Origin: Catellatospora coxensis
GTDB taxonomy: Bacteria > Actinomycetota > Actinomycetes > Mycobacteriales > Micromonosporaceae
DNA length: 64,000 nucleotides
NCBI RefSeq assembly: GCF_016862635.1
Contig: NZ_BONI01000006.1
Location: forward strand, 1 to 64,000
Direction of reading: 5' to 3'
How positions within the stretch are numbered: position 1 is the stretch's first letter; every line of letters starts with the position of its first letter. Of the stretch, positions 54,064-62,175 are shown piece by piece. The position numbers and the translations under genes were made by a program. A model generated the notes under the pieces. The model saw nothing but the letters and a program-made list of their open reading frames with translations, searched no databases and had not been told where the DNA came from.

Positions 54064-55421
54064 TCACCGCGGACGCGGCGCGCCGCCGCTACGTGGCGAT
54101 CGCGTTCCTGACCTGGCTGCCCGCCGGGCTGTACACCGCTCCGCTGGTGCTGCTGATGCTCGATCGCGGGCTGAGCCTGGGCGCGATCGCGGCGATCGGC
54201 GCGGTGTACTCGATCACCATCGTGGTGCTGGAGCTGCCCACCGGCGGGCTGTCCGATGTGCTCGGGCGGCGGCCCGTGCTGGCCGCCTCCGCCGTCGCCG
54301 GACTGGCCGGGCTGGCCCTGCTCGGGCTGACCGGGGCGGTGTGGCTGCTGGTCCTCTCGGCGGTGCTGCGCGGGGTGGCCCGCGCGCTGTCCTCCGGCCC
54401 GGCCGAGGCGTGGTACGTCGACGCCGTGCACGCCGCGCAAGGCCGCGACGCAGACCTCGGTCCGGGCCTGGCCCGCGGAGGGGTGGCCGCCTCGGCCGCG
54501 CTCGGCCTCGGCGTGCTCGCCGGAGGGCTGATCCCGTTCCTCTGGCCAGGTGCCGCGACGGGGGATCCGGCCGTGCCCGACACGGTGCCGTCCGGGCTGG
54601 CCGTGCCGGTCTTGCTGGCGGCGGTGTGCGAGCTGGTGCTGCTGCTGGTCGTGCTGTTCGGGATGCCGGAGGCGCGGGGATCACGGCCCCGATTCGGGGC
54701 GGTCCTGCGCGGGGTGCCCGCGACCGTGGGCACCGGGCTGCGGCTGGCCGGGCGTGATCACGTGCTGGTGCGGGTGCTGCTGGTCGCCGCCGCGACGGGG
54801 ACCGGGCTCGCGGTGATCGAGCTGCTGACCCCGGCGTGGATGGCGGTGCTGTCGGGCGGGGCGGGGCGCGGGGTGCTCGCGTACGCGCTGGTGGCGGCGA
54901 TCGGCTTCGCGGCGGACGCGGCGGGCAGCGCGCTCGGGGTGCCGCTGACCAGGTGGCTCGGCTCGCCGGGGCGGGCCGCGTGTGCGGGCACGGTGCTGGC
55001 CGCGCTGGCGCTGGGCGGCCTCGCCGGCACGGCCGCGCTGGACGGGTGGGTCGGCGTGGTCGCGGCCGGTGCGGCGTACCTGCTGATGTTCCTGGGGTTG
55101 GGGGCGGCGGTGGCGCCGGTCGGGCGGCTGCTGCACGACCGGGTCGAGGCCGGCGAGCGGGCCACGGTGCTGTCGGTGCAGTCGCTGCTGCTGCAGCTGG
55201 GCGCGGCCGCGGGTTCGGTCGCGCTGGGGGCGCTGGCCGCCGCGTACGGGCCGGGCCCGGCGTTCGCGGGGGCGGGGCTGCTGCTCGCTGGGGCGGCGCT
55301 GACGCTGTGGGGGCTGCCGCGCCGTCGGGGCGTCCGGCCACGGGCTCTACTGTTACGCCATGTCGGACCGCGTATACCCGCCCGTGATCGCCCTCGCGAA
55401 GACCGCATTCCGCGTTCTTGA
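54060..55421 (+). CDS. MFS efflux transporter
   Basis: 453 residues from GTG 54060. About 12 hydrophobic helices; motif A-like GGLSDVLGRRPVL after helix 2 confirms MFS. It resembles drug exporters regulated by an adjacent repressor. Its last 62 nt overlap the PlsC gene in another frame, and the tail (LLLRHVGPRIPARDRPREDR) is Arg-rich and probably not structured. Confidence 0.9.
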   Translation: MITADAARRRYVAIAFLTWLPAGLYTAPLVLLMLDRGLSLGAIAAIGAVYSITIVVLELPTGGLSDVLGRRPVLAASAVAGLAGLALLGLTGAVWLLVLSAVLRGVARALSSGPAEAWYVDAVHAAQGRDADLGPGLARGGVAASAALGLGVLAGGLIPFLWPGAATGDPAVPDTVPSGLAVPVLLAAVCELVLLLVVLFGMPEARGSRPRFGAVLRGVPATVGTGLRLAGRDHVLVRVLLVAAATGTGLAVIELLTPAWMAVLSGGAGRGVLAYALVAAIGFAADAAGSALGVPLTRWLGSPGRAACAGTVLAALALGGLAGTAALDGWVGVVAAGAAYLLMFLGLGAAVAPVGRLLHDRVEAGERATVLSVQSLLLQLGAAAGSVALGALAAAYGPGPAFAGAGLLLAGAALTLWGLPRRRGVRPRALLLRHVGPRIPARDRPREDRIPRS

Positions 55422-56091
55422 CCTGCGTATCGACGTGCAGGGAGCCGAGCACGTGCCCACCACCGGGGGCGCGGTCATGGCCTGCAACCACATCAGCTAC
55501 CTGGACTTCATCCTGTGCGGGTTCGCCGCGCAGCCGTCGAAGCGGCTCGTCCGGTTCATGGCGAAGCAGGAGATCTTCGCCAACAAGATCGCCGGGCCGC
55601 TGATGCGTGGGATGCATCACATCCCGGTGGACCGCGAGGCGGGGCTGTCGTCGTACAAGGCGGCGCTGGAGGCGCTGAAGGAGGGCGAGGTCATCGGCGT
55701 CTTCCCGGAGGCGACGATCAGCCAGTCGTTCACGGTCAAGGAGCTCAAGGGCGGTTCGGGGCGGATGGCCGCGGCCGCCGGGGTGCCGCTGATCCCGATG
55801 GCGCTGTGGGGCCCGCAGCGCCTGTGGACGAAGGGGCGGCCGCGCAAGCTGACCCAGCGGCACGTGGCGGTGACGATCTTGGTCGGCGAGCCGATGTATC
55901 CCAGCAAGCGGGACAAGTCCGACATCGTCACAGCCGAGTTGCACCGCCGTATGCAGGAACTGCTGGACCGGGCACAGCAGCAGTATCCGGACAAACCTCA
56001 GGGCCCCGAGGACTCCTGGTGGCTGCCCGCCCACCTCGGCGGCACCGCCCCCGCCCCCGACCAGGTCAAAGACTCCGCAGACGAGGACTAG
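55360..56091 (+). CDS. PlsC-type 1-acyl-glycerol-3-phosphate acyltransferase
   Basis: 243 residues from ATG 55360, inside the end of the MFS gene. The acyltransferase motifs are NHISYLDF (HxxxxD) and FPEATIS (block III, EGT-like), followed by GVPLIPMALWG. It acylates lysophosphatidate on the membrane face. The 62-nt overlap suggests coupling to the MFS operon, though ArsR control of lipid synthesis would be unusual. Confidence 0.9.
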   Translation: MSDRVYPPVIALAKTAFRVLDLRIDVQGAEHVPTTGGAVMACNHISYLDFILCGFAAQPSKRLVRFMAKQEIFANKIAGPLMRGMHHIPVDREAGLSSYKAALEALKEGEVIGVFPEATISQSFTVKELKGGSGRMAAAAGVPLIPMALWGPQRLWTKGRPRKLTQRHVAVTILVGEPMYPSKRDKSDIVTAELHRRMQELLDRAQQQYPDKPQGPEDSWWLPAHLGGTAPAPDQVKDSADED

Positions 56092-56092
56092 T

Positions 56093-56119
56093 TACGGTGC
56101 CGTAGGTTACGGTACCGTA
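56093..56119. promoter_or_regulatory. Tandem palindromic operator TACGGTRCCGTA
   Basis: TACGGTGCCGTA (56093-56104) and TACGGTACCGTA (56108-56119) have 15-bp centre spacing, immediately upstream of the desaturase gene. The 12-bp full palindrome fits a TetR-type dimer site, as commonly seen for fatty-acid desaturase genes. The regulator is not in this window. Confidence 0.75.
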
Positions 56120-56147
56120 GTTACCAGCCCATCTCAGGAGGACTGCG

Positions 56148-57089
56148 TTGACGACCGAAACCACCGACACCCTGGTACTGCTGCGCGAACTCGAGCCGGT
56201 GGTGGAGACCAACCTCAACCGCCACCTGGCCACCGCGAAGGAGTGGTTCCCGCACGAGTTCGTGCCGTGGAGCCAGGGCAGCGACTTCGACGGCCCGCTC
56301 GGCGGCCAGGCCTGGGACCCCAGCCAGTCGAAGCTGTCGGAGGTCGCCCGCACCTCGCTGATCGTCAACCTGCTCACCGAGGACAACCTGCCCAGCTACC
56401 ACCACGAGATCGCGACGCTGTACGGCCGTGACGGCGCGTGGGGCACCTGGGTGCACCGCTGGACGGCCGAGGAGGGCCGGCACGGCACCGCGATCCGCGA
56501 CTACCTGCTGACCACGCGCGCCGTCGACCCGATCGCCCTCGAGCGGGCCCGCATGACGCACATGGAGGCCGGCTACACCGCCGACCACCCCGACGTGCTC
56601 GGCTCCCTGGCGTACGTCTCCTTCCAGGAGCTCGCCACCCGCGTCGCGCACCGCAACACCGGGCGCGTCAGCGGCGACCCGATCTGCGACGCCCTGCTCG
56701 CGAAGGTCGCCAACGACGAGAACCTGCACATGCTCTTCTACCGCAACCTGCTGACGGCGGCGTTCGAGCTGGTCCCGAACGCGGCCATGGAGGCGATCCT
56801 GCGCGTGGTGAAGGCGTTCCAGATGCCCGGCCACACCATCGAGAACTTCGGCCGCAAGTCGGTGCAGATCGCCATGGCCGGCATCTACGACCTGCGCATC
56901 CACCACGACGAGGTGGTCATGCCCGTGCTGCGCCAGCTCAAGGTCCTGGAGCGCACCGGCCTGTCCGCCGAGGGCGAGCGCACCCGCGAGGAGCTGGTGG
57001 AGGTCCTCACCAAGCTCAACACCGCCGCCTCCCGCTTCGAGGACAAGCGCGCCGCCCACCAGGCCCGCGCCGCCGCCCGCACCGCCTGA
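56148..57089 (+). CDS. Acyl-ACP desaturase (soluble diiron, DesA-like)
   Basis: 313 residues from TTG 56148 (CAGGAGGACTGCG upstream). The diiron sites are EEGRHG (about residues 104-109) and DENLH (about 190-194), with accompanying Glu residues in the four-helix bundle (VSFQELATRVAHR). It introduces a double bond into ACP-bound fatty acid. It follows plsC but has its own operators, so it is likely independently regulated. Confidence 0.93.
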   Translation: MTTETTDTLVLLRELEPVVETNLNRHLATAKEWFPHEFVPWSQGSDFDGPLGGQAWDPSQSKLSEVARTSLIVNLLTEDNLPSYHHEIATLYGRDGAWGTWVHRWTAEEGRHGTAIRDYLLTTRAVDPIALERARMTHMEAGYTADHPDVLGSLAYVSFQELATRVAHRNTGRVSGDPICDALLAKVANDENLHMLFYRNLLTAAFELVPNAAMEAILRVVKAFQMPGHTIENFGRKSVQIAMAGIYDLRIHHDEVVMPVLRQLKVLERTGLSAEGERTREELVEVLTKLNTAASRFEDKRAAHQARAAARTA

Positions 57090-57109
57090 CCCAGCCCGCC
57101 ACCCCGTGC

Positions 57110-57270
57110 CGCGTTGATCATGAACTTATGGCACGGTTCGGCGGCGCGTCCTGGCCACAACTTCATGATCGATCAGGCCCCTCATCCAGCACGGGTGGGG
57201 GGCCTGATCGATCATGAAGTTAGGGCGGCGACACGCCGTTCAGCCGTGCCATAAGTTCATGATCAACGCG
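57110..57270. repeat. Nested double palindrome, 161 nt
   Basis: Outer arms 57110-57136 and 57244-57270 (GCGTTGATCATGAACTTATG...) are perfectly complementary over 27 bp. Inner arms 57159-57181 and 57199-57221 (AACTTCATGATCGATCAGGC...) pair over 23 bp. Both contain related TTCATGATC/TCATGAA words, suggesting duplication. The element lies between the convergent desaturase and DMT genes, and the right outer arm holds the DMT stop. Confidence 0.85.
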
Positions 57271-58180
57271 AGAGGGCGGGGTGGCGGGGGGCGAGAGTGG
57301 GGGTGGGAGCCGGTTTGGGGGCGGGTTTGCGGGTGGAGAGCCAGGAGCCGAGGAGGATGAGGGCGAAGCCGATGACGGTGGCCGGGGTGAGGGGTTCGGC
57401 GAGCAGGAGTACGCCCAGCAGGACCGCTACGGCGGGGCTGGTGTAGGAGACCAGGGCGGCGGAGCCGGCGCCGGCCAGGGCGATGAGCCTGTAGTAGACC
57501 AGGAACGCCAGGGCGGTGCTGAGCAGGCCGAGGGCCAGCACGGCGGCCGAGACGTCCAGGGCGGGCAGCGTCGCGGGGGCCGACAGCAGGCCCGCCGGCA
57601 GGAGCAGCACGCTGGCGATGCCGGTGGTGCCGACGACCACACCCAGCGGCGGTACGTCCGACAGCCGCTTCTTCACCAGCGTGGTGGCTCCGGCGTACGA
57701 CACCCCGGCGAGCAGGACCAGGCCCGCGCCGAGCAGTTCCAGGCCGTCGCCGCCGCCGAGATCGAAGCCGACCACCGCGGCCACTCCGACCAGGCCTACG
57801 AGCAGCCCCAGCAGCTTGCGGGCGCCGGCCCGCTCGGAGGCGTCGAAGCGCAGCGCCAGTACGGCGATGACCAGCGGCTGCGAGGCCAGCAGCAGCGCGG
57901 TCAGCGACGAGCTGATGTGGACCTCGCCGTACGTGATGAGCAGCTGCGGCGCGACGACGTGCAGCAGCGACAGCGCCCCGATCGCGGCCCACCTGCCACG
58001 CAGCGCGGCCAGCGCCCCGCGCCGGTGGGCCAGCGGCAGCAGCACCGCCACGGCGATGAGCGTGCGTCCGAGGACGACGACCGGCGGCGACAGCTCGGTC
58101 AGCGCGATCTTGATGAACAGGTACGGGATGCCCCAGAGCACCGACATCGCGGCCAGCAGGACCCAGGCTTGACGCTTCAT
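57263..58180 (-). CDS. EamA/DMT-superfamily transporter
   Basis: 305 residues from ATG 58180. Ten hydrophobic helices in two EamA halves (WVLLAAMSVLWGIPYLFIK; SYAGATTLVKKRLSDVPPLG at the second-half start). Members export amino acids or metabolites. Divergent from a LysR regulator with a 70-bp gap, so regulated efflux is likely. Confidence 0.9.
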   Translation of the reverse strand: MKRQAWVLLAAMSVLWGIPYLFIKIALTELSPPVVVLGRTLIAVAVLLPLAHRRGALAALRGRWAAIGALSLLHVVAPQLLITYGEVHISSSLTALLLASQPLVIAVLALRFDASERAGARKLLGLLVGLVGVAAVVGFDLGGGDGLELLGAGLVLLAGVSYAGATTLVKKRLSDVPPLGVVVGTTGIASVLLLPAGLLSAPATLPALDVSAAVLALGLLSTALAFLVYYRLIALAGAGSAALVSYTSPAVAVLLGVLLLAEPLTPATVIGFALILLGSWLSTRKPAPKPAPTPTLAPRHPALSR

Positions 58181-58250
58181 GTGTTCAGCCTCGCGCGCTA
58201 GAGTTGTTAGCGGTAGTGATGACTTCCTTACGCGGCTTACAGAGGTTCTA

Positions 58251-59162
58251 ATGATCGATGTACAGCGGCTGCGCATCCTGCGCGAGGTGGCCGAGCACGG
58301 CAGCTTCAGCGGCGCGGCGGCGGCGTTACTGCTCACGCCGTCGGCGGTGTCCCAGCAGATCGCCGCGCTGGAACGCAGCCTCGGCACGCCCGTGGTGGAA
58401 CGCACCACCCGGGGCACCACCCTCACCGACCCGGGCCGGGTGCTCGTCGAGTCCGCCGACGTCGTGCTGGCCGAGCTGGTGCACGCCCAGGAGCGCATCA
58501 GCCGGCTGGCCCAGGGCCGCGCCGAGCGGCTGGCCGTCGCCACCTTCATCAGCGGCGGGCAGCTGCTGCTCCCGCCCGCGCTCACCGGGTTCGCCGCAGC
58601 GCACCCGCGGGCCGAGCTGACCGTGCTGGAGAGCGAGACCGAGGAGAGCCTGGCCCTGGTCCGCGAGGGCCGGGCGGAGCTGGCACTGGTGTACCACTTC
58701 GACGGCCCTCCCCCGGTCCGGCCCGGCGACCGGTCCGGCCTGGCCTGGACCCCGCTGCTCGACGATCCGATGCGGATCGTGGTGCCCGCCGGGCACCGGC
58801 TCGCCGGGCGCGACGAGATCGACCTCGCCGAACTGTCGGGCGAGCGGTGGGTGCAGGGCTGCGTCAGCGTCGGCGAGCTGCTCGACGGGTACGCGGCGAT
58901 CGCCGGGTTCGAGGTCAACGTCTCCTGCCGCACCACCGACTACGGGTTCGCGGTGTCGCTGATCGCGGCCGGGGTCGGCATCGGCCTGATCCCGTCGGTG
59001 GCGCTGGCCGGTCCGCCGCCCGGGGTGTCCGTGCTGACCCTGCGCGCCCCCGCCCCGACCCGCTACATCGGCCTGATCACCCGCCGCGGCAAGCAGTCCC
59101 CCCTGGTCGAAGAGCTGACCCGCAACCTGCTCGCCGCCCCGGCAACACTCGGCCTGCCCTAG
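58251..59162 (+). CDS. LysR-family transcriptional regulator
   Basis: 303 residues from ATG 58251. HTH: LRILREVAEHGSFSGAAAAL, then TPSAVSQQIAALERSLGTPV. The effector domain continues to the end. It is paired divergently with the DMT exporter and is probably its activator. The gap contains CGGTAGTGATGACTTCC (58211-58227), where the operator should be. Confidence 0.92.
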   Translation: MIDVQRLRILREVAEHGSFSGAAAALLLTPSAVSQQIAALERSLGTPVVERTTRGTTLTDPGRVLVESADVVLAELVHAQERISRLAQGRAERLAVATFISGGQLLLPPALTGFAAAHPRAELTVLESETEESLALVREGRAELALVYHFDGPPPVRPGDRSGLAWTPLLDDPMRIVVPAGHRLAGRDEIDLAELSGERWVQGCVSVGELLDGYAAIAGFEVNVSCRTTDYGFAVSLIAAGVGIGLIPSVALAGPPPGVSVLTLRAPAPTRYIGLITRRGKQSPLVEELTRNLLAAPATLGLP

Positions 59163-59204
59163 CCCCACCCGGCCCGGCCCCGGCCCGCAGAGGAGCGCGG
59201 GCGT

Positions 59205-61970
59205 TCACTTCGCGATGGCCACCAGGGAGATGTCGTCGTTGAGGTCGGCGCCGACGTACTTGTGGTCACCGGCGACGTACAGGCGGCACGGGTTGATGTC
59301 GGCCTCGCCCTTGGCGCTGTCGTGCCGGCACACCACGGCCTCGTGGTCGGCCGCCACCTTCAGCGAGCTGATCTTGTCGTTGCCGACCGGGCCGATCTCC
59401 GCCGACTCGTAGATGCCGATGCCGTACTTGTTGTAGACGCCCTTGAAGTCGCGGTCCCGGTAGACCGTCATGCGCGCGCCGTTGCTCGGCCCGGCCAGCA
59501 CCGCCATCAGGGAGATCTTGTTGTCGAGCGTGCTGCCCTGCAGCGAGTGCTCGCCCGCGCCGAAGGTGCGGCAGGGGCCGAGGTCGCCCTTGTTGGAGAA
59601 GTTCTTGCCGTCGTTGCTGCACGCCACGAACCGGTAGCCCGGCTCGACCCGGAACGACGTGATCGCGTCGTTGCCGACGACGTTCAGGTTGCCCTGCCAG
59701 GCCTGGTGGATGCCGGGCTGGAACTGCTGGGAGAGACCGGTGAGACCGGCTTCGCTGTACACGGTCACGGCCGGGCCGCCGACCGCGATCAGGTGCACGT
59801 TGTCCTCGAAGTTGTCGCCCAGCGCCGGGTGGTCGCCCGCGGTGAAGTAGCGGCACGGGCCGACCTGGCCGCTGTTGACGCCCGCGTCGCGGTCGTGCTG
59901 GCAGACCAGCGCCTCGTGCCCGGTGGCCACCTTCATCGAGCTGGTCTCGGTGTCGACCTGGTTCAGCTCGCCGACGCTGGCCTCGAAGCCGCCGACGCCG
60001 AGTCCCTGCGAGCTGCCGGAGAAGTTCGTCCCGGTGTACGCCGTGACGCCCTTGCCCTTGGCCGGGCCGCCCAGGACGGCGATCGTCGACGCCTTGTCGT
60101 TGAGGTCCGTGCCGACGAACTCGTGCTGGCCGGGACCGTAGTAGCGGCATGCGCCGAGGTTCAGGGCGTTGGTGCGGCCCTGGGAGCTGTCGTCCTGGCA
60201 GACCACGACGCGGTAGCCGGGGCCGACCTTCAGCGAGCTCATCTTGTCGTTGCCGACCGAGCCCAGCTCGCCCTTGGCGTTGTCGTGCACGCCCGCGCCG
60301 AGCGCCTGGAAGGAGCCCTTGAAGTCGCGGTCGCCGTAGATCATGACCGGTGAGGCGGCCTGCGACGGGGCGTAGCGCACCCGGTAGATCTTCGCGCCGG
60401 CCTTGGTGGGGTCGGTGCCGGTGTCCGGGTACAGGCCGGTGAAGTAGAGGCCGTCCTGGCCGACGGCGAGGCCGGCGACCGTGGTCTTGCCGCTGCCGTT
60501 GTACTCGACCAGCGTCTTCGGGCCGGTGACGGAGCCGTCGCCGTTGAACCCGAACTCGACGATGCGCTTGCCCTTCTCCTGCGGCCCGCTGGCGTAGGTG
60601 GGGCCGCTCTCGGAGACGAACGCGTGGCCCCACTTGTCCTCGGGGAAGCCGCCCGCGTGGTGGTCGCTCTGCTCGGTGAAGGTGATGTTCACCGGCGCGT
60701 GCGTGCGCTCCCAGTAGTAGAGCGCGTTCTTCTTCATGTCGTTGACGCTGCCGCCCCAGCCGTAGTCGGTGCCCTTGGTGATGCGGGCGAGGCGGTCGTT
60801 GGCGCCGGGGCCGTTCTCGACGGAGTAGTGCTGGCCGTCGGCCGCGCGCCAGGCGCCGCCGAAGGGGTTGCGCAGGCCGTACGCGAAGATCATGTCGCGG
60901 GCGCCGATGCCGTCGCCGGAGTTGTAGAACGGGTTGTCGCTGGGCACCGACCCGTCCAGGTTGAGCCGCAGCACCTTGCCCCGCGCCGAGTCCTTGTCCT
61001 GCGACGTGTCGGGCTCCATCGCGTCGCCCATGTGCACGTAGAGCTTGCCGTCGGGCCCGATGCTCAGGTTCGAGATCTGGTGCGAGGCGCTCTGCGGCTC
61101 GTCGTCGAGGTCGAGGATGGTCTTCTTCGACGCGGCAGTCTTGCCGCCGTCGGTGCTGTGGAAGCGGACGACCTTCGGGTAGTAGTTGCCGCCGTCCTTG
61201 TAGACCATCGACGCGAAGATGTCGCCGGTCTGCGGCTCGATCACCAGGCCCGCCACGCCCATCTCACCGCTGCCCGGGAAGGCCTTGGTCGGGTCGTAGT
61301 TGAGCAGGTCGTCGGCGTAGGTGGACACCGAGTAGTCGGCCTTGACCACCTTGATCTTGCCGTACAGCTCGGTCACGTAGAACATCGGCTTGCTCGGGTC
61401 GGCGACGTGGCCGGGCACCATCGCGATGTTGACCGGCAGCTGGAACCCGCCGGCCACCTCCTCGACCTTGTAGCCGTCCTGCTTGACCACCCACTGCGGG
61501 GCGTCGGGCAGCGGCTTGCTCTCCTTGGCGGTGCGGAACGGGCGCTCGGACCAGTTGCTCCACTCGGTGCCCGGGTCGCCGCTGCTGTCCTTGAAGCGGA
61601 CCCGCAGCTCGTAGTCCTTGTCGGGGATCAGGTCGCTGCGCCCGACGTGCGAGTTCTCGAAGACGCCGTCGCCCATGTGGATGTGGTTGCGCAGCACGCC
61701 GCCGGTGCAGCCGCTGGCCCAGACGCGCTCGCCGCCGCTGGTGACGATCTCCCACTCGCTGCACAGGTGCGCGTCGCCGTCCGGGTCGCTGAACGGGGCC
61801 GCCTCCATGTGCACGTCGGCCGCGCTGACCAGCATGTTGTCGGCGCCGGGCTCGGTGATGGTGGGCGCGGTCGGCGGCGCGGCGGCATGCGCGGCCGGGC
61901 CGGGCATGGCGATCGAGAGAATTCCAGACATCAGCGCCGCACCGACGGGCAGCGATCTCCGATGACCCAT
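59205..61970 (-). CDS. Secreted PQQ-type sugar dehydrogenase fused to four crystallin-like repeats
   Basis: 921 residues. Signal peptide ends near residue 29 (GPAAHA). Residues 35-145 are a fibronectin-like segment (APTITEPGADNMLVSAADVH). Residues 155-550 form a GSDH/sorbosone-dehydrogenase beta-propeller (FQLPVNIAMVPG, SHQISNLSIGPDGKLYVHMG, YGLRNPFGGAWR). The last 370 residues are four ~90-residue repeats of the form V(T/M)x(Y)...GVGNDKISSLKV...C(Q)HD...CRYY..G.H, each with a Cys pair. They resemble beta/gamma-crystallin modules. Probable extracellular oxidoreductase attached to matrix or substrate. Confidence 0.87.
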   Translation of the reverse strand: MGHRRSLPVGAALMSGILSIAMPGPAAHAAAPPTAPTITEPGADNMLVSAADVHMEAAPFSDPDGDAHLCSEWEIVTSGGERVWASGCTGGVLRNHIHMGDGVFENSHVGRSDLIPDKDYELRVRFKDSSGDPGTEWSNWSERPFRTAKESKPLPDAPQWVVKQDGYKVEEVAGGFQLPVNIAMVPGHVADPSKPMFYVTELYGKIKVVKADYSVSTYADDLLNYDPTKAFPGSGEMGVAGLVIEPQTGDIFASMVYKDGGNYYPKVVRFHSTDGGKTAASKKTILDLDDEPQSASHQISNLSIGPDGKLYVHMGDAMEPDTSQDKDSARGKVLRLNLDGSVPSDNPFYNSGDGIGARDMIFAYGLRNPFGGAWRAADGQHYSVENGPGANDRLARITKGTDYGWGGSVNDMKKNALYYWERTHAPVNITFTEQSDHHAGGFPEDKWGHAFVSESGPTYASGPQEKGKRIVEFGFNGDGSVTGPKTLVEYNGSGKTTVAGLAVGQDGLYFTGLYPDTGTDPTKAGAKIYRVRYAPSQAASPVMIYGDRDFKGSFQALGAGVHDNAKGELGSVGNDKMSSLKVGPGYRVVVCQDDSSQGRTNALNLGACRYYGPGQHEFVGTDLNDKASTIAVLGGPAKGKGVTAYTGTNFSGSSQGLGVGGFEASVGELNQVDTETSSMKVATGHEALVCQHDRDAGVNSGQVGPCRYFTAGDHPALGDNFEDNVHLIAVGGPAVTVYSEAGLTGLSQQFQPGIHQAWQGNLNVVGNDAITSFRVEPGYRFVACSNDGKNFSNKGDLGPCRTFGAGEHSLQGSTLDNKISLMAVLAGPSNGARMTVYRDRDFKGVYNKYGIGIYESAEIGPVGNDKISSLKVAADHEAVVCRHDSAKGEADINPCRLYVAGDHKYVGADLNDDISLVAIAK

Positions 61971-62118
61971 AGCGTGAAAGCCTCCTGCTCGTGTGGTGTC
62001 CGCTGACAGTGCGACAGGCTAACGAGCGGAATGCAGAATTCAGGCTCTTACACGCGGAAGTCTCCAAATAAGCCCTAATTTCCCCAATACGTATGGAGAA
62101 GGGAATTGTCGGGAACTA

Positions 62119-62162
62119 AACAGCCGCACCCGCCCTCCGGGTACGGGGCGGATGCGGCTGTT
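62119..62162 (-). terminator. Terminator after the GH5 gene
   Basis: AACAGCCGCACCCGCCC and GGGCGGATGCGGCTGTT form a 17-bp stem with one G-U pair, just beyond the minus-strand GH5 stop. Confidence 0.75.
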
Positions 62163-62175
62163 CGCAAAGCGGCTG

